64,000 nucleotides of DNA from Dolichospermum flos-aquae CCAP 1403/13F (GCF_012516395.1 NZ_CP051206.1:868001-932000), one strand, 5' to 3'. Shown: positions 51,914 to 60,781, numbered from the stretch's first letter. A program made the numbers and translations. The notes: generated by a model not told the origin, from the letters alone.

Positions 51914-52681
51914 TTATTCTAAAAATAAATCCTGATTTTGTCTGATGATTCTACCTTCCTTGACAACCATATCAACAAATTGTGTAAAGGTTTTGATTTT
52001 TTTGCCATTAGGTGTGGAAATAGAAGGAACACCTTGATATTTAGGCAAAAGTTGACGCATCAATTTACTAAGATAGCTGTAGTTTGTAGGTTTACCTTGA
52101 GTGACTGCTTTCTTAATAGCTTTTTTCAAACATTCTACAGCTTCATTATAACTAATCTGAGCATGGATATTAGTTATTTGAGGTTGATTTCTTTTCTGAA
52201 CTAATTTAGGTAAATTGTCTATTAAATAGAAATTCTCATCTCCAACCAGGTTGATTAATCTTGGACTTGCACTACCTTTTTGAGCAAAAACAATTACTTT
52301 TTTTCCCATAGCTTTGAGAATTGTAATTAATCCAGCAAAATCCCAATCTCCTGAAACAAGAATAATCGTTTTTAGCAAAGGATTAACAGCAACTGTTCTG
52401 CAACATTCTTTATTAAGTTGCTTATCTGCACTATTTTTTGAATTATCAGGAATATCTACACAATTAAAACCAAGTAATTCAAATTTATTTTTAGCATCAA
52501 CTTGACTTTTGTGCAGGGAATTATAGTAAAAATTCTTCCATTTTATAATTCCCTGCATTTTCGCAAAATCAAGCAATAAATCAGCATTTTTTGTGATTAA
52601 ACCGACATTCTGAAAGTCACAAAAAATGGCAACAGAGTCTTGTTTTTGAACTGTTTCGGTGTTCAAAGGTAGATGAAGCAT
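51914..52681 (-). CDS. NYN-domain (LabA/DUF88) nuclease with C-terminal LOTUS-like domain
   Basis: This 255-residue protein has the PIN-like NYN fold at about 17-165: VAIFCDFQNVGLI (first acidic site), NSADKQLNKECC (second) and TIILVSGDWDFAGLITIL (third, Asp pair). Proteins of this type are RNases or RNA-processing factors; cyanobacterial LabA is linked to circadian output, but this is a longer relative. The C-terminus (YSYLSKLMRQLLPKYQGVPS, then FTQFVDMVVKEGRIIRQ) resembles an OST-HTH/LOTUS domain. A 390-bp leader with a candidate structured RNA precedes it. Confidence 0.85.
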   Translation of the reverse strand: MLHLPLNTETVQKQDSVAIFCDFQNVGLITKNADLLLDFAKMQGIIKWKNFYYNSLHKSQVDAKNKFELLGFNCVDIPDNSKNSADKQLNKECCRTVAVNPLLKTIILVSGDWDFAGLITILKAMGKKVIVFAQKGSASPRLINLVGDENFYLIDNLPKLVQKRNQPQITNIHAQISYNEAVECLKKAIKKAVTQGKPTNYSYLSKLMRQLLPKYQGVPSISTPNGKKIKTFTQFVDMVVKEGRIIRQNQDLFLE

Positions 52682-52766
52682 AGTAAAATATCCAGGGTTT
52701 TAAGTTAACTGGACAGCTTCAACAAATCACACCTCTATAGCAGTGCAACTAGATGAAATAAAAAAC

Positions 52767-53072
52767 TAAAAAACTAGCTTTCCCTCATTTAGTTGCTCTA
52801 TGTTAACCAATTTCAGTGTTAAATCAGTTTCAGTCTCAGCAGCAAAATTTCTCCCTGGGAAAACCTCCGTTATGCCTTAGACTCAATATTTATCCAGACA
52901 GCTTATTTCATTCGTACTAATTGAGTAATTAGCGACGCAACAAAACATCGGGATAAATATTGAAACTAAGCCACAACGCAAGATTTGCCATAAAGGAATC
53001 CTGCTTCTGAGACAACCACCGATGCTTTAGCCATAGAGTTCTAAGCTGTTGTACCATTTGTTTGGTTGTCCT
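52767..53072 (-). ncRNA. Candidate structured RNA upstream of the NYN gene
   Basis: From a consensus promoter (53078-53107), the minus-strand transcript would begin near 53072 with GAGGACAACCA, which pairs with TGGTTGTCTC about 50 nt later. Next comes a 22-bp inverted repeat (52951-52972 with 52874-52895, three mismatches) enclosing a CTAATT/AATTAG hairpin. It may end at AACTA/TAGTT followed by TTTTTT (about 52794-52767). It is either an independent RNA of about 305 nt or the leader of the NYN gene. No known family was recognised. Confidence 0.45.
52929..53057 (-). CDS. Possible 42-residue ORF in the candidate RNA
   Basis: ATG 53057, with AGAGG 12 bp upstream, encodes MVQQLRTLWLKHRWLSQKQD, then MANLALWLSFNIYPDVLLRR. 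The AGAGG lies at the likely transcription start, so translation is doubtful. Similarity is unknown. It competes with the structured-RNA reading of the same segment. Confidence 0.25.
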   Translation of the reverse strand: MVQQLRTLWLKHRWLSQKQDSFMANLALWLSFNIYPDVLLRR

Positions 53073-53077
53073 CTTTA

Positions 53078-53107
53078 ATTATATACACATCTGATTTGAG
53101 GTGTCAA
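53078..53107 (-). promoter_or_regulatory. Consensus sigma-70 promoter
   Basis: TTGACA (53102-53107) and TATAAT (53078-53083) on the minus strand with an 18-bp spacer. Both hexamers match consensus exactly. It drives the candidate RNA and probably the NYN gene. Confidence 0.72.
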
Positions 53108-53231
53108 TACTTAATTTAGATGTACTATCTATAACGCACAAATACTTGTTTGGGCTATTACGAGAATTTCAGTTAGGTGAGACGGAAAATATTATTATAA
53201 TCATAGATAGAAATGACTTAATTGTAAGCTA

Positions 53232-53648
53232 ATGTCTGCTAAAGATATTTTTCATGATGCTGTTAGGAAAGGATTAGAAAAAGAGAGTTGGGTAATCACA
53301 GATGATCCTTTGAGAATTCGCTCAGGTAGGGTTGATATGCAAATTGATTTGGGTGCAGAAAGAATCATAGCTGCTGAGAAAGGAGAAGAAAAGATCGCGG
53401 TTGAGATTAAAAGCTTTGTTAGTTCCTCAAATATTTCTGAATTTCATACAGCCTTGGGTCAATTTCTTAACTATCGTCTTGCTTTGAAAAAACAACAGCC
53501 TGATCGTTTTTTATATTTAGCAGTTCCGCAGGGGGTTTATGAAACCTTTTTTAACTTGCCATTTATAGAAGAAGTTATTGACCATTTTCAATTAAGTTTA
53601 CTAATTTATGATCCAAATAATGAGGTGATTTCACTATGGAAAAAATAG
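53232..53648 (+). CDS. XisH-family protein
   Basis: XisH and XisI were defined as factors that control excision of the fdxN element in heterocysts of Anabaena, but homologues are widespread and many have no element nearby. This 138-residue protein is typical: MSAKDIFHDAVRKGLEKESW, DMQIDLGAERIIAAEKGEEK, AVEIKSF (a PD-(D/E)XK-like core: D, then E-x-K) and FHTALGQFLNYRLAL. It overlaps xisI by 13 bp, so the pair is translationally coupled. Confidence 0.92.
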   Translation: MSAKDIFHDAVRKGLEKESWVITDDPLRIRSGRVDMQIDLGAERIIAAEKGEEKIAVEIKSFVSSSNISEFHTALGQFLNYRLALKKQQPDRFLYLAVPQGVYETFFNLPFIEEVIDHFQLSLLIYDPNNEVISLWKK

Positions 53649-53971
53649 AACAATATCGTGGGTATATCCAAAATTTATTAATTGAATATGCCCAGGGAAG
53701 TCCATCGGATGAAGAAGTAGAAACACAACTCATTTTTGATCAAGAAAGAGATCATTATCAGGTTGTTTATACGGGTTGGAAAAATCGCCACCCGATGTAT
53801 GGTTGTGTTTTACATCTTGATATCAAAAACGGCAAAATTTGGATACAACAGAATGGAACTGAAATTGGTATTGCCGATGAATTAGTTAAATTAGGTGTAC
53901 CAAAAGAAGATATTGTCTTAGCTTTTCATGAGCCTTTGATGAGACAATATACAGGCTTTGCAGTTGGTTAA
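53636..53971 (+). CDS. XisI-family protein
   Basis: This 111-residue partner of XisH has the standard features MEKIEQYRGYIQNLLIEYAQ, then DHYQVVYTGWKNRHPMYGCV, LHLDIKNGKIWIQQNGTEIG and the conserved end VLAFHEPLMRQYTGFAVG. It has no DNA-binding motif. The overlap with xisH and the overall architecture suggest a two-protein module, perhaps toxin-antitoxin-like or nuclease control. It ends 4 bp before a 33-nt palindrome. Confidence 0.92.
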   Translation: MEKIEQYRGYIQNLLIEYAQGSPSDEEVETQLIFDQERDHYQVVYTGWKNRHPMYGCVLHLDIKNGKIWIQQNGTEIGIADELVKLGVPKEDIVLAFHEPLMRQYTGFAVG

Positions 53972-53975
53972 TTTC

Positions 53976-54008
53976 AGATACCCGACTTCTCAAAGAAGTC
54001 GGGTATCT
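53976..54008. terminator. 33-nt palindrome, copy 4
   Basis: AGATACCCGACTTCT... and its complement, between the convergent xisI (4 bp) and GUN4 gene (12 bp) ends. The arms are identical in sequence to copy 3 except around the loop. Confidence 0.75.
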
Positions 54009-54020
54009 AACGGGATCTAA

Positions 54021-54737
54021 CTACTTATTCCAAGCAGGATGACACAACAGAGAAGACATCACCCGCACACCACGCAATTGATTAGAGAGGGGTAGATGAC
54101 CTCTAGGAGCGCTTAAATCCCAGGTGAACCCGTTAGGATATCTTGTCCAGTTATTACCATTCTTCCAGTCAATTTTTGGCCACAAGTTGACCCAATTTTT
54201 ACTTAAACCTAACCAAATTTCGCGCTGGACAGAAAAGCCAAATTTACCTTCTGAGTGAACTACCCAGAGTTGATTAATGGTGCGTAAGTCTTGAATTGGT
54301 AAACTTTCTACTTCTGTAAAGTATAGCCATTTTCTTTTTACCGCTTGGGGACCTGCTGCTTCACACATCTTTTGAATTGTCAAGAGGTCCGCGGCTTGAA
54401 AATCTTGATCTGCAAGTAGCTTTTGCAAAGAATTGTAACTGATCCCACAGTCCGATTTTAGAGGTACAATTCCTTCAGGAAAGTTAGTTTGTAGAAATCC
54501 TTGACTTGTCGGTGCATCAGTATTGTAGATGACTTGGTAGACTTTGCCATCAATCCAAGTTGCTGGGGTATCACGACGTTTCAGCAAAAATTCCTTCAAC
54601 ACATCTAACCCATCATTACCCAAGTCAGCTAACTGCGGGATGATTTGTTGTTGGACTTTTTCGGACCCAGCGATTAACTTTTGGCGGAGGGAGTCGAGAT
54701 CATTTGTAGTGCCTGATACAATCATTGGGTCTGTCAT
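54021..54737 (-). CDS. gun4: GUN4, regulator of Mg-chelatase
   Basis: GUN4 binds protoporphyrin IX and Mg-protoporphyrin and stimulates Mg-chelatase at the first step of chlorophyll synthesis. This 238-residue protein has an N-terminal helical bundle (about 1-85, LRQKLIAGSEKVQQQIIPQL) and a GUN4 core: LLADQDFQAADLLTIQKMCE (about 107-126), IQDLRTINQLWVVHSEGKFG and FSVQREIW, with the C-terminal LSNQLRGVRVMSSLLCHPAW. The full two-domain cyanobacterial layout is intact. A truncated paralogue is at 32912. Confidence 0.92.
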   Translation of the reverse strand: MTDPMIVSGTTNDLDSLRQKLIAGSEKVQQQIIPQLADLGNDGLDVLKEFLLKRRDTPATWIDGKVYQVIYNTDAPTSQGFLQTNFPEGIVPLKSDCGISYNSLQKLLADQDFQAADLLTIQKMCEAAGPQAVKRKWLYFTEVESLPIQDLRTINQLWVVHSEGKFGFSVQREIWLGLSKNWVNLWPKIDWKNGNNWTRYPNGFTWDLSAPRGHLPLSNQLRGVRVMSSLLCHPAWNK

Positions 54738-55015
54738 GCCGTTACTCGTGTTAGCGTGAGCGTGAATAAACTATCTACTGCTATCGGTTATTCTACAAAA
54801 TGAAAGCCGAATAGCGAAAAGTAGTTTACTCCGAATCTTGGGTAAAGTTGGCAAGCCCTTGAGTATATATCTGAAAAAATCACTCACGGTGGCTTTAGCG
54901 AAATCCTAGCCCACAATACTTTATCAGGTAAGGAGTTACAGAATCCAGGAGTTACAGAAATTATGACTCCTGACTCCATACCCGGTGAATTTCTTCTATT
55001 TGGAATTTGTGAATT

Positions 55016-56437
55016 ATGTACGAAAAGATTACTCCTCCCACCACCGGCGCAAAAATTACCTTCAAAAATGGTGAACCGGTTGTTCCTGAAAATCCCATTA
55101 TTCCCTTTATTCGCGGTGACGGTACGGGTATAGATATTTGGCCTGCAACTGAAAAGGTGCTTGATGCTGCGATCGCTAAAGCATACAATGGTCAAAGAAA
55201 AATTAGCTGGTTTAGGGTTTATGCTGGTGATGAAGCCTGTGATTTGTACGGCACATATCAGTATTTGCCCCAGGATACATTGACGGCTATTAAAGAATAT
55301 GGCATAGCAATTAAAGGACCTCTAACTACTCCCGTTGGTGGCGGAATTCGGTCTTTAAATGTGGCATTACGCCAAATCTTTGACCTTTATACTTGCGTGC
55401 GTCCTTGTCGTTATTACGCTGGGACACCTTCTCCCCACAAAACTCCTGAAAAATTGGATGTGATTGTTTATCGGGAAAATACGGAAGATATTTATTTGGG
55501 GATTGAGTGGAAGCAAGGTAGTGAAATCGGCGATCGCCTGATAAAATTCTTAAATGAAGAATTGATACCCGCTACCCCAGAACACGGTAAAAAGCAAATT
55601 CCCCTCGATGCTGGTATCGGTATCAAACCCATCAGCAAAACCGGTTCTCAGCGGCTTGTGCGTCGTGCCATCAAACACGCCTTATTATTGCCCAAAAATA
55701 AGCAACAAGTCACCTTGGTGCATAAAGGCAATATCATGAAGTACACAGAAGGCGCTTTCCGGGATTGGGGTTATGAATTAGCCACTACGGAATTCCGTCA
55801 AGAAACTGTGACCGAACGGGAATCTTGGATATTAGGAAATAAAGAGAAAAATCCCAATATTTCCGCAGAACAAAACGCCCATGAAATTGATCCTGGTTTT
55901 GATTCCTTGACACCAGAGAAAAAAGCGCAAATTGTCAAAGAAGTAGAAACCGTTCTGAATACAATTTGGGAAAGCCACGGCAATGGCAAATGGAAAGAGA
56001 AAATCATGGTCAATGATCGCATTGCTGATAGTATCTTTCAACAAATCCAAACTCGTCCAGATGAGTATTCTATCCTGGCGACAATGAACCTCAACGGTGA
56101 TTATTTATCTGATGCTGCTGCTGCTATCGTTGGCGGTTTAGGCATGGGTCCAGGGGCAAATATTGGCGACTCCTGCGCGATTTTTGAAGCTACCCATGGG
56201 ACAGCCCCAAAGCACGCTGGTTTAGACAGAATTAACCCCGGTTCTGTAATTCTTTCCGGTGTAATGATGCTGGAATTCATGGGTTGGCAAGAAGCCGCAG
56301 ATTTGATTAAAAAAGGATTGGGTGATGCCATAGCAAATGGTCAAGTTACCTATGACTTAGCGCGGTTAATGGAACCACCTGTACAACCATTAAAATGTTC
56401 TGAATTTGCTGACGCAATCATCAAACATTTCGGTTAA
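55016..56437 (+). CDS. icd: Isocitrate dehydrogenase (NADP)
   Basis: This 473-residue enzyme oxidises isocitrate to 2-oxoglutarate, the carbon skeleton for ammonium assimilation and the signal for NtcA and PII in cyanobacteria. Visible motifs: [20 protein letters not shown] (about 28-47); substrate-binding [20 protein letters not shown] and the arginines after it (VRPCRYY); [14 protein letters not shown] (about 152-165); and [20 protein letters not shown] with [19 protein letters not shown] in the nucleotide site. The cyanobacterial insert ([20 protein letters not shown]) is present. No NtcA box (GTAN8TAC) is evident upstream. Confidence 0.97.
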   Translation: MYEKITPPTTGAKITFKNGEPVVPENPIIPFIRGDGTGIDIWPATEKVLDAAIAKAYNGQRKISWFRVYAGDEACDLYGTYQYLPQDTLTAIKEYGIAIKGPLTTPVGGGIRSLNVALRQIFDLYTCVRPCRYYAGTPSPHKTPEKLDVIVYRENTEDIYLGIEWKQGSEIGDRLIKFLNEELIPATPEHGKKQIPLDAGIGIKPISKTGSQRLVRRAIKHALLLPKNKQQVTLVHKGNIMKYTEGAFRDWGYELATTEFRQETVTERESWILGNKEKNPNISAEQNAHEIDPGFDSLTPEKKAQIVKEVETVLNTIWESHGNGKWKEKIMVNDRIADSIFQQIQTRPDEYSILATMNLNGDYLSDAAAAIVGGLGMGPGANIGDSCAIFEATHGTAPKHAGLDRINPGSVILSGVMMLEFMGWQEAADLIKKGLGDAIANGQVTYDLARLMEPPVQPLKCSEFADAIIKHFG

Positions 56438-56457
56438 TTTCCGTTATCGTGAAATTA

Positions 56458-56490
56458 AGATTCCCGACTTCTTCAAGAAGTCGGGGATTT
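56458..56490. terminator. 33-nt palindrome, copy 5
   Basis: AGATTCCCGACTTCTT and AAGAAGTCGGGGATTT around one base, 20 bp after the icd stop. Slightly less symmetric than the other copies. Confidence 0.65.
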
Positions 56491-56595
56491 GAGTAGCGTT
56501 TGCTTAGACTGTCTGAATCAGGATAACCAGGATTTAAGGATTAACAGGATGTGATTTTTTATTTAAAGTGGGGTTTTCGGATCATAGAGAAGCTG

Positions 56596-56632
56596 CTATT
56601 ACTTAAATAATAAATTATTATTTAAGTAATAG
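56596..56632. repeat. Perfect 37-nt AT-rich palindrome
   Basis: 18-nt arms CTATTACTTAAATAATAA and its complement around a single A. It differs from the GC-cored 33-nt family. It could extrude as a cruciform, bind a protein or end transcription. Confidence 0.8.
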
Positions 56633-56794
56633 GTTACAAAATAACGTTTTCAATTTGAGAATATTCAATTTATCAATCTGTGCTAGTAATTTTTCCAAAG
56701 TTTCAGATTCTTCATTTGACAATTGATTATCAGAATTTTTTATTAATAAATCATCTTCGTAAGAAATTACTAAAACCTGGAATAATAACTCCTT

Positions 56795-57574
56795 TTATGA
56801 TTCACCACTAGAAAAAAACAAAGGTAAAACAAATGCTGTGATAATTCCCGCCAATACAATCACCTCGATTATTTTCATTAATAAACCAACTGCCATAAAT
56901 TGATTAATTTCTTCTCTAAGATTATTAGAAAAATCATTGAACCAAGCACGTAAACGATCATACCAGTTAGCAGGGCTATCTTCTGGACGGAATTTCCATG
57001 ATAATATTGACAGTAATAATGGCACACCACCAACTTTAGCAGACATCAAAACATGAATTGCTAAACAACAAATCATGATTAACCAAGCTATTAAATGAGC
57101 ATAATACCAAACATGATCAAGTTCTCCTATAGGTAGCCATTCTTCTTTCATCATTCTTCCAGATACTACCGCCAAAACAGCAGCAAGCAACATTTTAGTA
57201 TTTACTAAACGTTGGAGACTTACCCACCAAATTGGTTTACCAAATTGAGTTAAATTTTGGATAGAGTCTGGTTGTAATAGTCGTCTTTTTCCAGCATGGA
57301 AACTATAAACAGCAAAAAATGGCAGTAAAATCAAGAAAAATACTGCCAATGTCCCATGAATATCCTGTATAGGATTGATTTTGGGAATGGGAATATATCC
57401 AAATCTTTTGTCAAAAGTGTTGTACACTAAGAATCCACTAATAATTGCGCCAATGACTAAAATCCCGCTTATACCATGCAGGATTCTGAATATTAATGGT
57501 TGATAGGGGGCTGAACGGTTCATAGATTGATGTAGTAAGTTTGAAGAAGGGTAATTTTGTTGTAAATACGCCAT
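56795..57574 (-). CDS. Cytochrome b561-type membrane protein
   Basis: This 259-residue protein has four to five hydrophobic helices. Candidate haem-ligand histidines lie in FRILHGISGILVIGAIISGF (about 29-48), IQDIHGTLAVFFLILLPFFA, VWYYAHLIAWLIMICCLAIH and VLMSAKVGG, the usual pattern of di-haem cytochrome b/b561 proteins. It probably carries electrons across the membrane, perhaps between quinol and a periplasmic partner; the partner is unknown. Monocistronic and divergent from the restriction pair across 45 bp. Confidence 0.82.
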   Translation of the reverse strand: MAYLQQNYPSSNLLHQSMNRSAPYQPLIFRILHGISGILVIGAIISGFLVYNTFDKRFGYIPIPKINPIQDIHGTLAVFFLILLPFFAVYSFHAGKRRLLQPDSIQNLTQFGKPIWWVSLQRLVNTKMLLAAVLAVVSGRMMKEEWLPIGELDHVWYYAHLIAWLIMICCLAIHVLMSAKVGGVPLLLSILSWKFRPEDSPANWYDRLRAWFNDFSNNLREEINQFMAVGLLMKIIEVIVLAGIITAFVLPLFFSSGES

Positions 57575-57619
57575 GAAAATATATAATATCCTAAAGAGTA
57601 ACTAGAGAAGAGTGCATTA

Positions 57620-58762
57620 ATGGTTGAAATTATACATTTTACAGGATTTATTAAAGGCGTAACCTATAAAACTTGCTTAGGTGAAAAATTAAATGAAATT
57701 AATATAGATAGTTTTGATGTCAATCAAGCAAGTAGTTATGGATTAATAAAGTCATCTATAACTGAGATTGCTTATTCTAAATGGGTTTCACCTAAAAGAA
57801 CTAGAAGTTATCCTTTTGCGAGAATATATACTACATATAATTCATCTAAAATTATTACTATTATTCCAGTAATTAAAGATGAAGGTGAAGATGGAGATAG
57901 AGATGTAATTCAATACTCCACAATTTCATGGATGAATTTACTAAATATTTATATTGTGCTTGCTTATTATGAAACAGCCCAGAAAAGTAATAAAAAAGGA
58001 CAGCTAACCAAAGATAAACTTTCCAATCAAAAGTTTAATGATGAATTTGTAAAAGCTCAAATTAACGAAATACTAGCATATCGTCAAAGTGCTTTACACT
58101 GGAATAAAAATTTATTTGAAGAAAGGTTTTCATCAATTTTTGAAAAAGCACTAAACTCTTACGATTCTATTGCTAGTCAAACTGGAGTAGTTATTCACTC
58201 ACGAATAAGCATGGATAACTATTTACAAAAAATTATTTTTGAGTTTGAAGAATTTAAAAATATTTCTCTTAAAGGTTCTCAAAGTGCCAGTAAACGAGAA
58301 GCTATGACTTCTCATAAAATGGAATATTTAGAAGATGGACTAAAAGCAACTTTTAGTATTGAGAATTATTTAGGAGGAGTTTATCACTTGACTGCTGATG
58401 AAATATTTGTTTATAATAATGACTATATAATTCAAGAATCCAAAAATTCTTCAAAAGAATCTTTACCTAAACTTCCTGATATTCAAGATGGTTTATTTAA
58501 GTTAATTTTATTTTCCAACCTAGATTCTTTAAGACTGAATGGAGAACCAGTTGATTTTCTAACAAAATTAAAGCTTACTGGAAAAAATGTAGTTGGTTCT
58601 ATTATTTTTCCTGATGCAACAGTGGAAGAACTAGATAACTTTTTACAAGCTAACAAGACAATTTTTACTAAAAAGCAAAAACAGATTATCGGAAAGTTGG
58701 CTTTAGAAGCAGAAAATAATCAAAAATTAAAAATACAAGTTTCTGGTAATTCCAAAATATAA
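57620..58762 (+). CDS. Putative restriction endonuclease partner of a Dam-type methylase
   Basis: This 380-residue protein precedes a Dam-family methylase by 7 bp. I see no textbook PD-(D/E)XK motif. A candidate core is ARIYTTYNSSKIITIIPVIK followed by DEGEDGDRDVIQ (about 67-98), with strand, strand and acidic residues. A conserved-looking stretch is SWMNLLNIYIVLAYYETAQK. The C-terminal part is lysine-rich. Codon use is AT-rich compared with neighbours, as expected of a transferred module. Position and size strongly suggest the restriction enzyme, but the function is inferred. Confidence 0.65.
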   Translation: MVEIIHFTGFIKGVTYKTCLGEKLNEINIDSFDVNQASSYGLIKSSITEIAYSKWVSPKRTRSYPFARIYTTYNSSKIITIIPVIKDEGEDGDRDVIQYSTISWMNLLNIYIVLAYYETAQKSNKKGQLTKDKLSNQKFNDEFVKAQINEILAYRQSALHWNKNLFEERFSSIFEKALNSYDSIASQTGVVIHSRISMDNYLQKIIFEFEEFKNISLKGSQSASKREAMTSHKMEYLEDGLKATFSIENYLGGVYHLTADEIFVYNNDYIIQESKNSSKESLPKLPDIQDGLFKLILFSNLDSLRLNGEPVDFLTKLKLTGKNVVGSIIFPDATVEELDNFLQANKTIFTKKQKQIIGKLALEAENNQKLKIQVSGNSKI

Positions 58763-58769
58763 TGTCGTT

Positions 58770-59618
58770 ATGATAAAAAGTCCTCTCCGTTATCCTGGTG
58801 GAAAATCAAGAGCAATTAAAAGCATCGCTGAATGTCTCCCAAAAAAGTTTTCTGAATTTAGAGAACCCTTTGTTGGTGGTGGTTCAGTTTTCATCTATCT
58901 TAAACAAAAATTTCCTCATCTCCAGATTGCTATTAACGATTTAAACCCAGAATTATATCTATTTTGGCATTTTGTAAAATCTGATTTATCAAAATTAGTT
59001 TCCGAAGTTTGGCAAATTAAAAAAACCTCCCAAGATGGAAAATTACTCTTTGCCAAATTAGCTCATGTAGATGTTAACACCTTATCTGATTTAGAAAGAG
59101 CAGTGCGCTTTTTTGTTCTTAACAGAATTACATTTTCGGGAACTATAGAATCAGGAGGTTTCTCCCTAGAATCTTTTCATAAAAGATTTACTAACTCATC
59201 AATAGATAGACTGGAAAAATTAGAACATATACTAACACAAGATGTGAAAATCACCAACTTAGATTATAGTCATCTAATTAATGAACCAGGAAAAGACGTA
59301 TTTATATTTTTAGATCCTCCTTATGTTAAAGCCGAAAAATCTAAATTGTATGGTAAAAAAGGAGATTTACATATAGGATTTGATCATCAAAGACTTGCAC
59401 AAATATTAAAGCAATGTCCCCATAACTGGTTAATAACCTATGATGATTGCCCAGAAATTAGAGAAAATTTTCAATGGGCAAATATCATTGAATGGGAATT
59501 ACAATATGGCATGAATAACTATAAACAAAAAAAAGCCGAAAAAGGTAAAGAACTATTCATTAGTAATTATGAAATAAAACCAAAACCCGAAAAATCTCTT
59601 CCTTCTCCACCTCTGTGA
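58770..59618 (+). CDS. DNA adenine methylase, Dam/D12 class
   Basis: This 282-residue N6-adenine methyltransferase has the D12-class motifs: SPLRYPGGKSRAIKSI at the N-terminus (about 4-19), SAM-binding EPFVGGGSVFIYL (about 32-44), INDLNPELYLFW, and catalytic FIFLDPPYVKAEKS (about 177-190). Close relatives modify short sites such as GATC, but the specificity here is unknown. It forms a two-gene unit with the putative endonuclease upstream. The C-terminus ends in a proline/serine tail (KSLPSPPL) that may derive from a repeat. Confidence 0.9.
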   Translation: MIKSPLRYPGGKSRAIKSIAECLPKKFSEFREPFVGGGSVFIYLKQKFPHLQIAINDLNPELYLFWHFVKSDLSKLVSEVWQIKKTSQDGKLLFAKLAHVDVNTLSDLERAVRFFVLNRITFSGTIESGGFSLESFHKRFTNSSIDRLEKLEHILTQDVKITNLDYSHLINEPGKDVFIFLDPPYVKAEKSKLYGKKGDLHIGFDHQRLAQILKQCPHNWLITYDDCPEIRENFQWANIIEWELQYGMNNYKQKKAEKGKELFISNYEIKPKPEKSLPSPPL

Positions 59619-59734
59619 CCTCTGTGCCTCTGCGGTTCGTTCTCATTCCATAAAATATCCACTAACAGCGATAGCGCGAAATAAAAAGCCATTTTTCGGT
59701 AAAATCACATTCAACATCATCAAAAACCCGAACA

Positions 59735-60781
59735 ATGGATTTTAGTATTTGGTCTAACTTACTCAAACAATTATTAGAACGTCAATCATTATCCCGCACT
59801 CAAGCCGCAGAATTGATGCAAGGATGGATAAATGAAACAATTCCCCCAGAACTATCAGGGGCGATTTTAATGGCCTTAAACTTCAAAGGCGTTTGTGCAG
59901 AAGAATTAACAGGAATGGCCGAAGTCTTAAAATCCCTGTCTTCCGTACCCATAAACAAACGTGAGCATACCCCATTTGTCCCGTTAATTGATACTTGTGG
60001 TACAGGTGGTGATGGAGCATCAACCTTTAATATTTCCACCGCTGTCGCCTTTGTAGTGGCTGCTGCTGGTGTACCTGTCGCTAAACATGGTAGTCGTTCA
60101 GCCTCCAGTCTTACAGGCAGCGCCGATGTTTTAGAAGCACTGGGAGTAAACTTGACTGCTGCGAGTGAAAAAGTCCAAGCAGCAGTACAAGAGGTAGGAA
60201 TTACATTTTTATTTGCCCCTGGTTGGCATCCAGCCCTGAAAGCAGTTGCCCCATTACGGCGAAATCTCAAAGTGCGGACTGTGTTTAATTTACTTGGGCC
60301 TTTGGTAAATCCCCTGAATCCCACCGGTCAGGTAATTGGTGTTTTTGATCCTCAACTGATAGAAACCGTTGCTGAAGCCTTAAATCTCTTGGGGACACAA
60401 ACAGCAATGGTTCTCCATGGGAGAGAAAAATTAGATGAAGCTGGTTTAGGCGATATTACCGATTTGGCGATCTTAAAAGATGGTAAAGTATTGTTAACTA
60501 CTGTTGATCCCCAAGAAGTCGGTGTCACACCTGCCCCCATTACCGCCGTCAAAGGTGGTAACGTTCAAGAAAATGCGGTGATTCTGCAAGAAGTTTTGCA
60601 AGGGAAAGGAACACAAGCGCAACAGGATATAGTGGCGTTAAATGCTTCCCTGGCATTGCAAGTAGCAGGTGCAGTTCCCTGGCTAAATCATGCTCAAGGA
60701 GTGACTTTAGCTAAAGAAATTTTACAAAGCGGTAGCCCTTGGACAAAGTTGGCACATTTAGTGGAATTCCTGGGGGATTAG
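59735..60781 (+). CDS. trpD: Anthranilate phosphoribosyltransferase
   Basis: TrpD joins anthranilate to PRPP in tryptophan synthesis. This 348-residue protein has the PRPP-binding glycine motif [18 protein letters not shown] (about 84-101), [20 protein letters not shown] (about 119-138), anthranilate-binding [20 protein letters not shown] and the metal site [11 protein letters not shown]. The length is normal. Its last 71 bp overlap the C-terminal coding part of a minus-strand aspartyl-protease gene, tail to tail. Confidence 0.96.
   Translation: MDFSIWSNLLKQLLERQSLSRTQAAELMQGWINETIPPELSGAILMALNFKGVCAEELTGMAEVLKSLSSVPINKREHTPFVPLIDTCGTGGDGASTFNISTAVAFVVAAAGVPVAKHGSRSASSLTGSADVLEALGVNLTAASEKVQAAVQEVGITFLFAPGWHPALKAVAPLRRNLKVRTVFNLLGPLVNPLNPTGQVIGVFDPQLIETVAEALNLLGTQTAMVLHGREKLDEAGLGDITDLAILKDGKVLLTTVDPQEVGVTPAPITAVKGGNVQENAVILQEVLQGKGTQAQQDIVALNASLALQVAGAVPWLNHAQGVTLAKEILQSGSPWTKLAHLVEFLGD

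Larger units (their letters stand above)
56438..56794. other. Region between icd and cytochrome b561 genes
   Basis: Contains the palindrome copy 5 (56458-56490) and a perfect AT-rich palindrome (56596-56632). On the minus strand a frame of 52 codons runs from just after the cytochrome stop to 56618 (KELLFQVLVISYEDDLL, then SNEESETLEKLLAQIDKLNI) with no usable start codon near its beginning; it may be a gene remnant. Confidence 0.4.

Noticed and set aside
59800-60324. 174-codon minus-strand frame inside trpD
   Set aside because: Antisense to conserved TrpD motifs; a composition artefact.
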